Position numbers and translations under genes: made by a program. From Aeoliella mucimassa (GTDB lineage Bacteria > Planctomycetota > Planctomycetia > Pirellulales > Lacipirellulaceae): a stretch of DNA of 64,000 nt. A model generated the notes under the pieces. It worked only from the letters and a program-made list of their open reading frames with translations, had not been told where the DNA came from and did no database searches. The stretch covers positions 4,030,001 through 4,094,000 of the forward strand of contig NZ_CP036278.1 of NCBI RefSeq assembly GCF_007748035.1, given 5' to 3'. Positions 1 to 8,778 of the stretch are shown here, one piece after another (position 1 is the stretch's first letter; each line of letters starts with the position of its first letter).

Positions 1-1024
1 AATAGCGAACGTAGCCTTGCTTGTCGATCAGATAGACGCTCGGCCACATCGAGTTGCCCCACGCGTCCCAGTTTTGCTTCTGGTTATCGGTAACGATCGG
101 GAACTGCAGGTCGGCGTCGCGGGCGTTTTGGCGAACGCGGTCCACCTCGCGCTCCGACGACAGCTCCGGCGTATGCACCCCGAGCACCACTAGCCCCTGA
201 TCGGCGAACGCCTGATGCCATTCCCGGTAAGCCGGCTGGTTGCGTTTGCAGTTGATACATTGAAACGCGTAGAAGTGCAGCGCGATCACTTTGCCTTCGA
301 GCTGCTCGGCGGCCATCGGCGACGCATTGATCCAGTCTCCTTCACCGTAAAGCGGAGGGGCTTTGAACTTCACCCGCCCGAGCTTCGCGACGTCGATTCG
401 CTTGCCGAGCAACTCCACCCACTTGGCTCGCTGCTCGGGGGAGATGACCGCCAGAATCTTCTTTTGCTCGTCGGTCTTCAGCGCCCGGGCTTTCTTGTCG
501 AAGCTCGTCTGGGCTTCGGGCGAGGTCGACTCCGCCCGCAAATCGCTTAGTTTCTGCTCGGACTCTTCCATCGCCTGGCGAATCCTCTTGAGCTGGCCGT
601 CGTTCAGATCGAGCTCCGCTGGCAGATCGTCGCCTAAGAAGGCTCGGGTGCCGAGGGTCCACCGCTCGATTTCCGCGATCCGCTGCAACTGCTCTGCGGA
701 GAGCAGCTTTGCGAGCGTCTCTTTGGCTTTGGTGGTCGACTGCTCGATGGTCTGGGCGATGTGCTCAGCCGACTTGTTGCGCATCGACCACAACCCGGCG
801 TCGAACCCGTCGTTCAATTCGGCGAGTGCTTGTTGCTGACTGCTGGTGAGCTTCAACTCGTCGAGCACCAGCGGATCGCGAATCAGAAACAGATAAGGGT
901 GCGGAAACGACGTAACTGGCAACTGCCCGTTTGGATTCTGCTGCGCGCGAGCCGCGCAGCTGGCGAGCAACACGCAAGCGAATGCCAAGGTTTTAGTCAC
1001 CGCTTTGGGATAACAACTCTTCAC
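1..1024 (-). CDS. Secreted redoxin (AhpC/TSA-like thioredoxin-fold protein), C-terminus beyond the window
   Basis: Read from a GTG at 1024 with GGAGG nine bases upstream; the reading frame stays open to the window edge, so the 3' end is missing. The N-terminus is a signal peptide (KTLAFACVLLASCAARAQ). A helical region rich in Glu, Lys and Gln follows (about residues 40-200). The C-terminal part is thioredoxin-like: LHFYAFQCINCKRNQPAYRE contains a CxxC (CINC) active site, followed by GVHTPE and WGNSMWPSVYLIDKQGYVRY, the typical redoxin strand with the conserved Pro. It probably acts as an exported thiol-disulfide oxidoreductase. The partner is unknown, and the helical domain has no family I can name. 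Confidence 0.85.
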   Translation of the reverse strand, partial: MKSCYPKAVTKTLAFACVLLASCAARAQQNPNGQLPVTSFPHPYLFLIRDPLVLDELKLTSSQQQALAELNDGFDAGLWSMRNKSAEHIAQTIEQSTTKAKETLAKLLSAEQLQRIAEIERWTLGTRAFLGDDLPAELDLNDGQLKRIRQAMEESEQKLSDLRAESTSPEAQTSFDKKARALKTDEQKKILAVISPEQRAKWVELLGKRIDVAKLGRVKFKAPPLYGEGDWINASPMAAEQLEGKVIALHFYAFQCINCKRNQPAYREWHQAFADQGLVVLGVHTPELSSEREVDRVRQNARDADLQFPIVTDNQKQNWDAWGNSMWPSVYLIDKQGYVRY

Positions 1025-1145
1025 GACGATAGTCCTCCGTTGGGGTCTCCTCAGTCTACGCGGCTGCGAAACCCCAGGCAACAATCGCGCGGCGGCCGAG
1101 AGCGACAAGTCGCCGAGTTGTGTAGGCTCCTTCACCAAACCCATA

Positions 1146-1182
1146 GAAAAAGCCCCGCTAGTCGTCGCGACTAGCGGGGCTT
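1146..1182 (-). terminator. Rho-independent terminator of the PEP-CTERM gene
   Basis: Perfect dyad AGCCCCGCTAGTCG / CGACTAGCGGGGCT with a 3-base loop at 1151-1181. It is followed on the minus strand by five T residues. It lies about 40 bases past the stop of the gene ending at 1221. Confidence 0.85.
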
Positions 1183-1220
1183 GTGGATGGTTTTAAGCAA
1201 CGAGTGCGCGGGGACCCTCG

Positions 1221-1838
1221 TTAGCGACGACGCGCGGCAAAGGCAACCGCACCCAATCCGCCGACCAGCAGCAGCACCGTGCTTGGCTCGGGAACGTAGG
1301 TGTAGGTGACTTCGAACGTGCCGGCTGCCAGGCCGAGCGTGTTGCCTTCGAATCCGGTAGGAGTCACATTAGCTGTACCGGTGTATTCGAGCAACGAGGT
1401 GCCAGTGCCGATTGCCCAAGCGGTGTTGAACGAAGGACCGCCAGCAACGCCGGCTACTTCGAAGGGTAGCAAGAGTGGGCCAGGTCCCCCGCCGCCGCCG
1501 ATACCATTGCCGCCGCCGCCGAAGGCTTGCGAGTCCCAGTACAGGGTGCCGCCGACGCTGCCGGAGAGGCTCCCGCCGGTGGTGGTAGTGCCTTCGAGCA
1601 GGTAGTCCATGTCGAAGTCGACCACGACGCTCGTCAGCGCACCAAGCGCGGGATCAAACTGATCGACATCAACACTCAGACTGAACGGCACCCCATTCAG
1701 CGCGGTGTCGGAAGGGCCCGCCAGGGTTTGTGGGGAGATAGTGTAAGACTGCGTTAGCTCGAAAGCACTCGCAGGAACGGCCGCCAGGGCCAGCAGGCCA
1801 GCGACAAGCGCCAGCACAGGACGGAAACTCCAACTCAT
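1221..1838 (-). CDS. PEP-CTERM sorting-domain protein
   Basis: A 205-residue exported protein. The signal peptide is about residues 1-25 (hydrophobic stretch ending VPASA). The body is rich in Gly, Thr and Ser, with a Pro/Gly run near residues 108-122. The C-terminus has the sorting signal VPEPST, then a hydrophobic helix and an Arg-rich tail (AARRR), the tripartite form recognised by exosortase/archaeosortase-type enzymes. Such proteins are anchored and then processed at the cell surface. No catalytic domain is visible. It stands alone with its own terminator downstream. A second PEP-CTERM protein lies at 14236-15021. Confidence 0.85.
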   Translation of the reverse strand: MSWSFRPVLALVAGLLALAAVPASAFELTQSYTISPQTLAGPSDTALNGVPFSLSVDVDQFDPALGALTSVVVDFDMDYLLEGTTTTGGSLSGSVGGTLYWDSQAFGGGGNGIGGGGGPGPLLLPFEVAGVAGGPSFNTAWAIGTGTSLLEYTGTANVTPTGFEGNTLGLAAGTFEVTYTYVPEPSTVLLLVGGLGAVAFAARRR

Positions 1839-2084
1839 TGGATCACACCTCTAAAGAAAGCACGTTGCAAACATAAATCTGGTTCCGCCAAGCACCAGCC
1901 AGTACTCATTTATACCTACGGAATGCCGGCGGTTACCAAGTTTTATATTTTTTATTTACTTTCTACCGAGCGGGGTGTTTTCGCTTGAAATGGGGAGCGG
2001 GCGTTCTTACGATGGGTCGTCATTTTTCACGAACCGGATCGTGAACCCCGATCCGCTGAGCGTCGGCTCCACCGCAATGGGGGG

Positions 2085-2567
2085 CTACTCTTCCTCGAAG
2101 CGGATTTCCTGGATCTCGAAACGATTGATGCCAGCCGGCACTTCGACTTCGGCCACTTCGCCGACCTTCTTGCCAACGAGCCCCTGCCCCAGCGGGCTGG
2201 CGACGTTGATTTTGCCTTCGTCGAAGTCTTCGTCCCCTTCGCCGACCAGGGTGAACTCTTCGGAGTCACCGAAGTCGAGGTCCTTCACCTTGACTGTGCA
2301 GCCGAATACGACTTCGTCCTTGGGAAGCTTCGATGTGTCGACGATGTCGGCCCGCTGCAGTTTGCTCTTCAGCAAGTTGATCTTGGCCTGCAGCATGCCT
2401 TGCGACTCGCGAGCGCCGTGGTACTCGGCGTTTTCCTTCAAGTCGCCTTCGGCCCGGGCTTCTGCGATCCGCTTTTCGATCTCAGGCATCAACTCGTTTT
2501 CCATGTGGTCGAGCTCGGCTTTGATCTTTTCGTAACCACTGCGGGTCATCGGAACACGGGCACTCAT
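2085..2567 (-). CDS. greA: Transcription elongation factor GreA
   Basis: A 160-residue protein, the usual GreA length, starting at an ATG with AGGAG seven bases upstream. The N-terminal coiled-coil hairpin (about residues 8-78) contains [16 protein letters not shown] and the acidic loop region [19 protein letters not shown] typical of Gre factors. The C-terminal FKBP-like domain includes [14 protein letters not shown]. It should enter the RNA polymerase secondary channel and stimulate transcript cleavage in backtracked complexes. The flanking genes are unrelated, so this looks monocistronic. Confidence 0.95.
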   Translation of the reverse strand: MSARVPMTRSGYEKIKAELDHMENELMPEIEKRIAEARAEGDLKENAEYHGARESQGMLQAKINLLKSKLQRADIVDTSKLPKDEVVFGCTVKVKDLDFGDSEEFTLVGEGDEDFDEGKINVASPLGQGLVGKKVGEVAEVEVPAGINRFEIQEIRFEEE

Positions 2568-2639
2568 CGTTCAACTCCTGACACAATACGAAATGGATTT
2601 GTACCGCCAACGCGGGGCGGGCTTGGCTCTGGCTTCTTT

Positions 2640-2692
2640 GGTGAGTAAGTGCGTAAGTGAGCAGGTATCGACTACCTACCCACTTACTCACC
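2640..2692. repeat. Long-spaced inverted repeat upstream of greA
   Basis: GGTGAGTAAGTG at 2640-2651 is exactly inverted at 2681-2692, with AGGTA / TACCT-like bases partly pairing between. It lies between the greA start and the terminator at 2705-2742. It could be a cruciform or protein site, or a decayed REP-like element; no function is evident. Confidence 0.5.
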
Positions 2693-2704
2693 GACGCACC
2701 AAAT

Positions 2705-2742
2705 TCAAAATAAAGACGGGCACCCAGGCGGGTACCCGTCTT
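2705..2742 (-). terminator. Terminator for the 2860-3246 gene
   Basis: The stem AAGACGGGTACCC / GGGTGCCCGTCTT has one G-U pair when read on the minus strand. It is followed by TTATTTTG. The plus-strand reading has a C-A mismatch at the same place but also ends in TTTT. Confidence 0.7.
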
Positions 2743-2859
2743 TTGTGAAGATTCCATTATTTTACGGGGGGACGATGGCATGTAAACCCCGTTTAGGTCT
2801 CGGTGGGGGAACGAAACGCGAAGATTCCCCGGCAATCACCCCACCAGCGCCCGCGGGTT

Positions 2860-3246
2860 TCAGCCCACGGGCGTGAGCGCAACCAGGCCGAGCACGAGCA
2901 TCGCGACGTAGCATCCACAGGCGAGGAGCACCGAGAGCAGATGGTGCGGCCAGGGCTCCTTCGGCCGATCAAACAAAAGGGCCACCGCCCAGATGAGCTG
3001 ATAGCAGGCAGCCACCCACCCGAACGCATACCAAGCGATGGTTGGGAGCAGTGGTATCCAGCTCATGGTCTGGTACTGGCCAAGCAACCACAGGACGCTA
3101 AAGCCCCATCCGGCGGTCAGTATTAAGCCGAGCGGGTTGAGGTAGATCAGCCATAGCCTTGCTGGCCGACGCGACTCGTCAGACTCAGCAGCGTCGCTAC
3201 TTGCCGCTTCTGGCGACTGGTAGGGATTCGGCAAACGGTCCGACAT
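2860..3246 (-). CDS. Small membrane protein with N-terminal NPYQSP motif, function unknown
   Basis: A 128-residue protein. A short polar N-terminus begins MSDRLPNPYQSPEAAS. Three predicted membrane segments follow, at about residues 34-56, 62-85 and 98-125. I do not recognise a family. The NPYQSP-like N-terminus recurs in another membrane protein of this window (22035-22454, SPYQSP), which suggests a shared lineage-specific leader or interaction motif. It is followed by its own terminator and preceded, 29 bases away on the same strand, by the zinc-ribbon gene end. Confidence 0.7.
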   Translation of the reverse strand: MSDRLPNPYQSPEAASSDAAESDESRRPARLWLIYLNPLGLILTAGWGFSVLWLLGQYQTMSWIPLLPTIAWYAFGWVAACYQLIWAVALLFDRPKEPWPHHLLSVLLACGCYVAMLVLGLVALTPVG

Positions 3247-3275
3247 GCGAGCTGCCTGCGAGGGAGGGTCGACGG

Positions 3276-3977
3276 CTACTCCGGAATGTACAGCAACCGT
3301 CCGCAGGAGCCGCAGAACGTGGGGCGCGACATCAACAGGGCGTTGTGCATGTTGGGGGTGATCTTCTGCCCACAGCCGTTGCAGACGCCGTCTTCGACTT
3401 CGCTCATGCCTTCGGCCCCTTTGTGGTTGATCACCCGGTCGTACTCGGTGCGGAAGTCGGCGGGAATGCCTTTTTCGGCTTCGGCCAGATCGACCTCGAG
3501 CCGCTCGATGTCGCCGCGAATCACTTCGGCCGAGGCTTCGACCTTCTCCGTGATCTTGGCCAGCTCTTCCTCGGTGGCTTTCAGATCCGACTCGGCTTTG
3601 ACGACCTTCTCACCGAGATTGTCGATGCGCTCGAGGTTTTCGAGAATCTCATCCGAGAGCACGCTGGTGGCCATTTCGGCCGCAGCGATCTGCTCCTTGA
3701 GGGTCTGGAACTCTTTATTGCTGCTGCACGCGTTGAGCTTCGCGTTCCAGTCGACGATTCGCTGCTCCGAGGCCTTCAGGTCGAGTTGCTGCCCGTCGAC
3801 TCGCAGCTTGACTTGCTTTACCGCTTCGTGGGCGGCCTGCAGGTCGGCCTCGCGAGCGGCGACGTTCTGCTGGCGTAACGCGATTTGCCGTGGCCCGCGA
3901 TCCAAGCGGTCGCGAAGTTCGGCAAGTTGAACGTGAATACGATGCAGGGTGCGAAGCGTAGCGGCAGTAGCGGCCAT
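3276..3977 (-). CDS. Coiled-coil protein with C-terminal C4 zinc ribbon
   Basis: The frame stays open upstream to 4052, but the coiled coil starts at MAATAATLRTLHRIHVQLAE, so I place the start at the ATG at 3977 (233 residues); no strong ribosome site separates the choices. Residues 8-175 are a long heptad-patterned coiled coil (LRDRLDRGPRQIALRQQNVA and on). The C-terminus has two Cys pairs, CNGCGQ and CGSCGR, about 20 residues apart: a C4 zinc ribbon as in the CT398/zf-RING_7-type family of putative nucleic-acid-binding proteins. The exact role of that family is poorly known; LYIPE ends the protein. Confidence 0.85.
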   Translation of the reverse strand: MAATAATLRTLHRIHVQLAELRDRLDRGPRQIALRQQNVAAREADLQAAHEAVKQVKLRVDGQQLDLKASEQRIVDWNAKLNACSSNKEFQTLKEQIAAAEMATSVLSDEILENLERIDNLGEKVVKAESDLKATEEELAKITEKVEASAEVIRGDIERLEVDLAEAEKGIPADFRTEYDRVINHKGAEGMSEVEDGVCNGCGQKITPNMHNALLMSRPTFCGSCGRLLYIPE

Positions 3978-4108
3978 AACCTGAGCAACTTCGGTGAGTG
4001 AATTAAATAAGTCGTATCCTACCTTTATCCCGCGATCGCGGCGAATTGCCAAGCCCCTGAGGCCTTACCAGGCGACTGTGTACCGCGGTACGCAGCCAGC
4101 GTGCCGGC

Positions 4109-4780
4109 TTAATGGGGGCCGTCGGCAAGCCAGAAACTGCGTGTTTTGCCGGCCTCGTTCGCCTGCCAACACCAACCGCTGGCGATATCCAAGCAGGTGA
4201 GCCAGCCGCCGCCGTACGCGCAGGTGTCGATACAAACCGCGTGCCCCACGTCGAGCGGCACGCCGGAACGCTGTGCGGTGTGCCCGCACACCATGGTCCG
4301 CCCCGACTGGTGCGGCTCCGGCGCGTCGAACCGCTCCCAGTACAACATGTAATCGGGCTGCTCGGCGAGCGGGCGATCGTGGTACGCGGTCGCGTGCACA
4401 AAAAAGTGAGTAGGCAATTCGTAGTACGCCCGCAAGCGGGTGCTGAGGAACTGCCAATGCTCCTCCGGCAGGTCGTCGAGGGTCTCGATGCCATACGACG
4501 TGAGCACGGTGTCGCCGCCGCACACGAGCCAATCGCGGAAGTGCACCGGCGAAGTGCGGGCTGCGAACAGAATGAGTTCGTGATTGCCCCGCAGCGGCAC
4601 CAACTGCCCGCGCTGATCGTATTCGATCAGCCAGTCGATCACCAACCGAGAGTCGGGTCCGCGATCGATGTAGTCGCCGAGCGTCACGATGCGATCGGTC
4701 GTTTCAAATTGCGCAAACGACTCGAGAGTCGTCAGCGCTTGGTAACATCCATGGATGTCGCCAACTGCTAGCGTCCGCAT
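4109..4780 (-). CDS. Serine/threonine-type metallophosphoesterase
   Basis: A 223-residue PPP-family phosphatase. The metal-binding signatures are in order: GDIHG at residues 7-11, GDYIDRG at 35-41 and RGNHE at 64-68. These supply the Asp, His and Asn ligands of a bimetal centre; a later His lies in MVCGHTAQ. It resembles bacterial PrpA/PrpB-like or diadenosine-tetraphosphatase-like enzymes, which share these motifs, so the substrate (phosphoprotein or nucleotide) cannot be told. It lies between the zinc-ribbon gene and the sigma-factor gene on the same strand, with no operon link evident. Confidence 0.9.
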   Translation of the reverse strand: MRTLAVGDIHGCYQALTTLESFAQFETTDRIVTLGDYIDRGPDSRLVIDWLIEYDQRGQLVPLRGNHELILFAARTSPVHFRDWLVCGGDTVLTSYGIETLDDLPEEHWQFLSTRLRAYYELPTHFFVHATAYHDRPLAEQPDYMLYWERFDAPEPHQSGRTMVCGHTAQRSGVPLDVGHAVCIDTCAYGGGWLTCLDIASGWCWQANEAGKTRSFWLADGPH

Positions 4781-4876
4781 GCCTGGTTCCTAACTTCGTT
4801 GCTACTTACTTCATGCGAGTCCTCCCTTAACTCACCATGGCGACCAGCCAGCGTCAACCAGTCGTGCGACCAAACC

Positions 4877-4916
4877 ATAAAAAAAACGGCCGCAGGAGTT
4901 AAACTCCTGCGGCCGT
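4877..4916 (-). terminator. Terminator of rpoD
   Basis: A perfect CGGCCGCAGGAGT / ACTCCTGCGGCCG stem with a 3-base loop at 4887-4915. On the minus strand it is followed by eight T residues. It lies about 30 bases past the stop of the sigma-factor gene. Confidence 0.9.
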
Positions 4917-4946
4917 CGATGGTTCTGCGATTTCTCGAATGGCGGC

Positions 4947-6587
4947 TTAGGCGGCCACTGGCAGTTGCGGCACAAAGCTCGCTAGCATCTGGCTACGGAC
5001 CGGGTGTTGCAGCTTGGCAACCGCCTTGGCTTCGATCTGACGCACGCGTTCGCGGGTGACCTTGAAGATGCGTCCGACTTCTTCGAGCGTGTAGCTGTAG
5101 CCGTCGTGTAGGCCGTAACGCAGGCGAATGATTTCTCGTTCGCGGAACGTCAGGGTCTTCAGCAGCTCTTCGATCTGATCCCGCAGCAAGCCGTTGTTTG
5201 CGAGTTTGTGAGGGCTCTCGGTGTGCTGATCTTCGACGAACTCGCCGAAGCTGCAGTCTTCGCCGTCGCCGATCGGGCGATCGAGGCTCACGGGGTGACG
5301 ACCTATGTCGAGCACGCGTTCGGTTTCGTCCAGCGGTACTTCCGCTGCGGTCGCAATCTCTTCGATCGAAGGCTCGCGGCCGAGTTTCTGTTGCAGCATC
5401 TTCGAGGTGTTACGCAGCTTGGTCAGCACGTCGATCATGTGCACCGGAATGCGAATGGTGCGGGCCTGGTCGGCGATCGCTCGGGTAATCGCCTGGCGAA
5501 TCCACCAAGTCGCGTAGGTACTGAACTTGAAACCGCGACGATATTCGTACTTGTCGACCGCACGCATCAGGCCGGTGTTGCCTTCCTGGATGAGATCGAG
5601 GAACGACAAACCGCGATTGCGATACTTCTTGGCGATCGACACCACCAGACGCAGGTTACCGCTCGACAGGTCGCGCTTCACCCCTTCGAAAGCCCGGTAC
5701 TGCTCTTTGAGCAGCGCGACTCGGCGACGCAGCGAAGCAGGGCTTTCGCACACGTTCATTAGCAAGGCTTTCAGCTCCGCCTTGACCGAATCAATCTTGT
5801 CGCTGGGAGCATCGTCGGCCTTCAGTTCGCGAAGCTGGTCGCGTACCAGGTCGATCCGCTGGCTGTACTGTTCGAGTTCCTTGATCAACGGCTGCACCCG
5901 GCGAGTACGCAGGCTCAGCTCCTCGACCAGGATCAGCATCTTCTCGCGACGACGCAGGAAGCGGCGACGCACTACGCGACGATCTTCGCTCGACAGCGTC
6001 CGGCGAGTCAGTTGCTCGAAGTCGGCCTTCTGGGCTTCCATCAGCGAGCGGAGCGTCGCCAGGTTGCCGGGCATGCGACCCTGCACTTGCTCTTTGGTCA
6101 GGTGCTCGGTGAGCGACACCTTAATCGTACGATCGAAAGGCAGCTCGCCCGATTGCACGCGTTCCAGCGTTTTCACGGTAGCTTCCAACGCGTGGAACGA
6201 ACGCAGCAGGTTGCGACGGAAACGCTTGCGAGTCAGCTCAATCTTCTTGGCCATCGCAATTTCTTCCTCACGCGTCAGCAGCGGGATCTCTGCCATTTGC
6301 GAAAGGTACATGCGAATCGGGTCGCTCGAGTAGTGCGGGCCAGCGTCGGGCAGTTGTTTGCCTTCGCTCTGGGTGGCCGCGGCAACGACGTCGGAGAACT
6401 TGCGGACGTTGGGATCGTCGACGATTTCGATGCCCATCGAGTCCAAAGCCGACAGCAATTGATCGACTGGCTCGGTGCCGTAGGTTTCGTCGGGCAGATA
6501 GGTACCGACTTGTTCGTAAGTGAGAAAGCCTTGCTCTTTGGCAACACCAAGCAGAGCTTGCAGATCTTGATCGAGATGCGGGGTCAT
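4947..6587 (-). CDS. rpoD: Primary RNA polymerase sigma-70 factor
   Basis: The start is the ATG at 6587 ([14 protein letters not shown]), because AAGGAG lies seven bases upstream; an in-frame extension to 6617 has no such site. The protein has 546 residues. Region 1.1-like N-terminus is followed by region 1.2 ([20 protein letters not shown]), a charged non-conserved spacer, region 2 ([56 protein letters not shown]), region 3 ([13 protein letters not shown]) and region 4 ([33 protein letters not shown]). All core-binding, -10 and -35 elements are present. It follows dnaG in the classic macromolecular synthesis order, though rpsU is absent here. Confidence 0.96.
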   Translation of the reverse strand: MTPHLDQDLQALLGVAKEQGFLTYEQVGTYLPDETYGTEPVDQLLSALDSMGIEIVDDPNVRKFSDVVAAATQSEGKQLPDAGPHYSSDPIRMYLSQMAEIPLLTREEEIAMAKKIELTRKRFRRNLLRSFHALEATVKTLERVQSGELPFDRTIKVSLTEHLTKEQVQGRMPGNLATLRSLMEAQKADFEQLTRRTLSSEDRRVVRRRFLRRREKMLILVEELSLRTRRVQPLIKELEQYSQRIDLVRDQLRELKADDAPSDKIDSVKAELKALLMNVCESPASLRRRVALLKEQYRAFEGVKRDLSSGNLRLVVSIAKKYRNRGLSFLDLIQEGNTGLMRAVDKYEYRRGFKFSTYATWWIRQAITRAIADQARTIRIPVHMIDVLTKLRNTSKMLQQKLGREPSIEEIATAAEVPLDETERVLDIGRHPVSLDRPIGDGEDCSFGEFVEDQHTESPHKLANNGLLRDQIEELLKTLTFREREIIRLRYGLHDGYSYTLEEVGRIFKVTRERVRQIEAKAVAKLQHPVRSQMLASFVPQLPVAA

Positions 6588-6600
6588 CGTCGAACTCCTT

Positions 6601-6617
6601 GTGTACATCCTGTACAC
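6601..6617. promoter_or_regulatory. Dyad just upstream of the rpoD ribosome site
   Basis: GTGTACA-GGA-TGTACAC (minus strand) is a perfect 7-bp inverted repeat with a 3-base spacer. It abuts the AAGGAG of rpoD. It could be an operator or an mRNA hairpin next to the start; nothing in the window identifies the regulator. Confidence 0.45.
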
Positions 6618-6694
6618 ACTGGGGGGGAAGTGACGTTTGGCGTCCCTGGCAGCTCATGGGCCGCCGCCGAGGGTCACCGGGCCGGCGAACCACT

Positions 6695-8563
6695 CTATCC
6701 ATCCGTGGAGAGAGACCCTGATTGCCGGCGTTTCAAGTTTTCGAAGAGTTTGCTAAGTAACTCCTCCTCTTGGTTTGCGTCGAGCTTACCTTCGCGAAGG
6801 TGAGCGATTTCGGCTCGTCGCACTATTTGTTCATTCTGATGGCGATAATGATCCACCAAATCACGGAGTCGTTCGTCGTGGTCGCTTTCCTGCTTTTCGT
6901 TTGCCGACTCGTCGAGGTCGATGAGCAACTTCTGTTGTCGCTCGTGGGTGGCTAGTGCCAGCAGTCGGTCGAAGGTAACAGGCTGGTGAGCTTCGTGCAA
7001 TTGTCGGCACTGCTCATACAACCAAATCGCGGGACGACTCACCATTGCCGTTAATGGAATGGATGTGATGATTGGACCCACGAGCGAAGCATCCGACAAG
7101 ACCAATTCAAAGATTTCTTGCTCCCAGCGTGATAGCAATGCTTGCGCACTCGGCGGCTGCGAAACCTCGGTGCTATCAGTGATCGATTGATCAGATCCGA
7201 TGCGAGTGAGTTTGGTGTCGCTGCGACGTAATACCTTTAAACGCTCGCGAATTTCTTCGTCGCGCAAATGAAACTTTCGCGCAATGCGTCCCAGCACCTG
7301 GCTCTCGCGAACCAACGTAGCCGATCCAGCTTGCCCCGCTTGCACGTTCACTTTTGCTAGCACCGCCAAAATTTCTTCGACCGCTTCGGCTGCCACATGG
7401 GTGGAGGGATTCGCCCCCACCCGGCTTTCGATTTGTCGCAACTTGTACTCAAGTGCGTCGACCGCGGTGTCGATAAGCGACTGCCAGGCTTCGCGCCCGT
7501 TGGCCCGCAGGAAATCGCATGGGTCTTGGCCTTCCGGCAGCGCAAGAATGCGGAGATCGACTTGGTTGGCGACAAACAGTTCGAGCACTTCCGAGGTGCG
7601 TCGCTGCCCGGCCTCGTCGCCGTCGAGCACTAAGACCACCTGGTCGGTAAACCGACGCAACAGGTGCAAATGCCGCTCGCCTAATGCGGTACCGCAGCAG
7701 GCCACCGCGTTGGCAATGCCATGCTGGTGGGCCATGATCACGTCGGTGTAGCCCTCCATCACCACCAAATGCCCGGTGTCCTTCACCGCATCGCGGGCGA
7801 TGTCCAGCGCGTAAAGCTGATCGCTCTTGCTGTAGAGCGGAGTCTCCGGCGAGTTCACGTACTTGGCCGAGCGATCGTCGGCAAACTGCGGCAACACCCG
7901 CCCGCCGAACGCGATCGGGCGACTGCGAACGTCGCGGATGGGAAAGATCAATCGGCCGCGGAATCGGTCGTAGTAGCCGCCGCCGTCGCGGGAGCCGATC
8001 AGCCCCACGCGTTCGAGCACCGCAGGCGAGAACCGAGTTTGCCGCGACTGGCGAACCATCCACTCCCAGTCGGGCGCGGAGAAGCCGATCTGAAACTGCT
8101 CCCGCATTTGTTCGTTGATGCCACGGTCGGCCAGGTATTCCAGCACTGACTGGGCGTGCGGCGACTGCCGCAGGTGTTGCTGAAACAGCCCCGCGGCCCA
8201 CTCCATGGCAGCCAGTTGCGTGCGTTTGTCGCCAGGGCTGCCAGGCTCGACGGTCGGCGCAGCGGTCGCAGCGAGCGAAATACCAGTGCGTTCGGCAAGC
8301 ATCTCAAGCACTTCGCGGAACTCGAGATTCTCGAGCCGCATGAGGAAGCTGAAGATGTCGCCACCGATGTCGCAGACCCAGCACTTGTAGGTTTGCCGCT
8401 CGGGATTGATCTGCAAACTAGGGCGACTGTCGTCGTGCCAGGGACAGTGAGCGACGTAGATGCGGCCTTGCCGGCGGAGTTGCAGATAGTTGCTGGCAAG
8501 ATCGACAATGTCGACCGCCTGGCGGATCTGCTCCTTCGTGTCGTGCGAGGCTCCAAAATCCAT
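6695..8563 (-). CDS. dnaG: DNA primase DnaG
   Basis: The start is the ATG at 8563 (MDFGASHDTKEQIR); a TTG three codons earlier is also open. The 622-residue length fits the family. The N-terminal CHC2 zinc finger uses Cys40, His43, Cys61 and Cys64 (HCPWHDDSRPS, KCWVC). The central TOPRIM domain has EGYTDVIMAHQHG, ACCGTAL and VLVLDGDEAG, the acidic metal-binding residues. The C-terminal helical part should bind the replicative helicase DnaB. It makes RNA primers for replication. rpoD lies about 110 bases downstream on the same strand, so the two are probably co-transcribed. Confidence 0.96.
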   Translation of the reverse strand: MDFGASHDTKEQIRQAVDIVDLASNYLQLRRQGRIYVAHCPWHDDSRPSLQINPERQTYKCWVCDIGGDIFSFLMRLENLEFREVLEMLAERTGISLAATAAPTVEPGSPGDKRTQLAAMEWAAGLFQQHLRQSPHAQSVLEYLADRGINEQMREQFQIGFSAPDWEWMVRQSRQTRFSPAVLERVGLIGSRDGGGYYDRFRGRLIFPIRDVRSRPIAFGGRVLPQFADDRSAKYVNSPETPLYSKSDQLYALDIARDAVKDTGHLVVMEGYTDVIMAHQHGIANAVACCGTALGERHLHLLRRFTDQVVLVLDGDEAGQRRTSEVLELFVANQVDLRILALPEGQDPCDFLRANGREAWQSLIDTAVDALEYKLRQIESRVGANPSTHVAAEAVEEILAVLAKVNVQAGQAGSATLVRESQVLGRIARKFHLRDEEIRERLKVLRRSDTKLTRIGSDQSITDSTEVSQPPSAQALLSRWEQEIFELVLSDASLVGPIITSIPLTAMVSRPAIWLYEQCRQLHEAHQPVTFDRLLALATHERQQKLLIDLDESANEKQESDHDERLRDLVDHYRHQNEQIVRRAEIAHLREGKLDANQEEELLSKLFENLKRRQSGSLSTDG

Positions 8564-8778
8564 GGGTGGCAAAGTCCGTTTGGCTCAACAAAAGTCCTGG
8601 TGGTAACGAGCCCTCAGTATAGTGTTTGGATGGCGTTTGGAAACGCACCGCCAAACCCGCGAAAAAGCAGCCCTGCGGAAGTGCGTAGCGACGATGCATA
8701 GCTCCTCGGCCTTAGAAAACCATCAAGCGCAGCACGACTTCGGGAACAAACACCGGAGCAGATCAGAAGAAAAGCGAG

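Noticed and set aside
363-839. Long plus-strand frames opposite the first gene
   Set aside because: They run antisense to the redoxin gene, which has a signal peptide, a CINC active site and a ribosome site. The antisense products are Ser/Arg-rich without any domain.
5527-6803. Long plus-strand frames of 260 or more residues across the sigma-factor gene
   Set aside because: They are shadows of rpoD; their composition (Arg/Ser or His/Val rich) follows from reading a conserved gene backwards.
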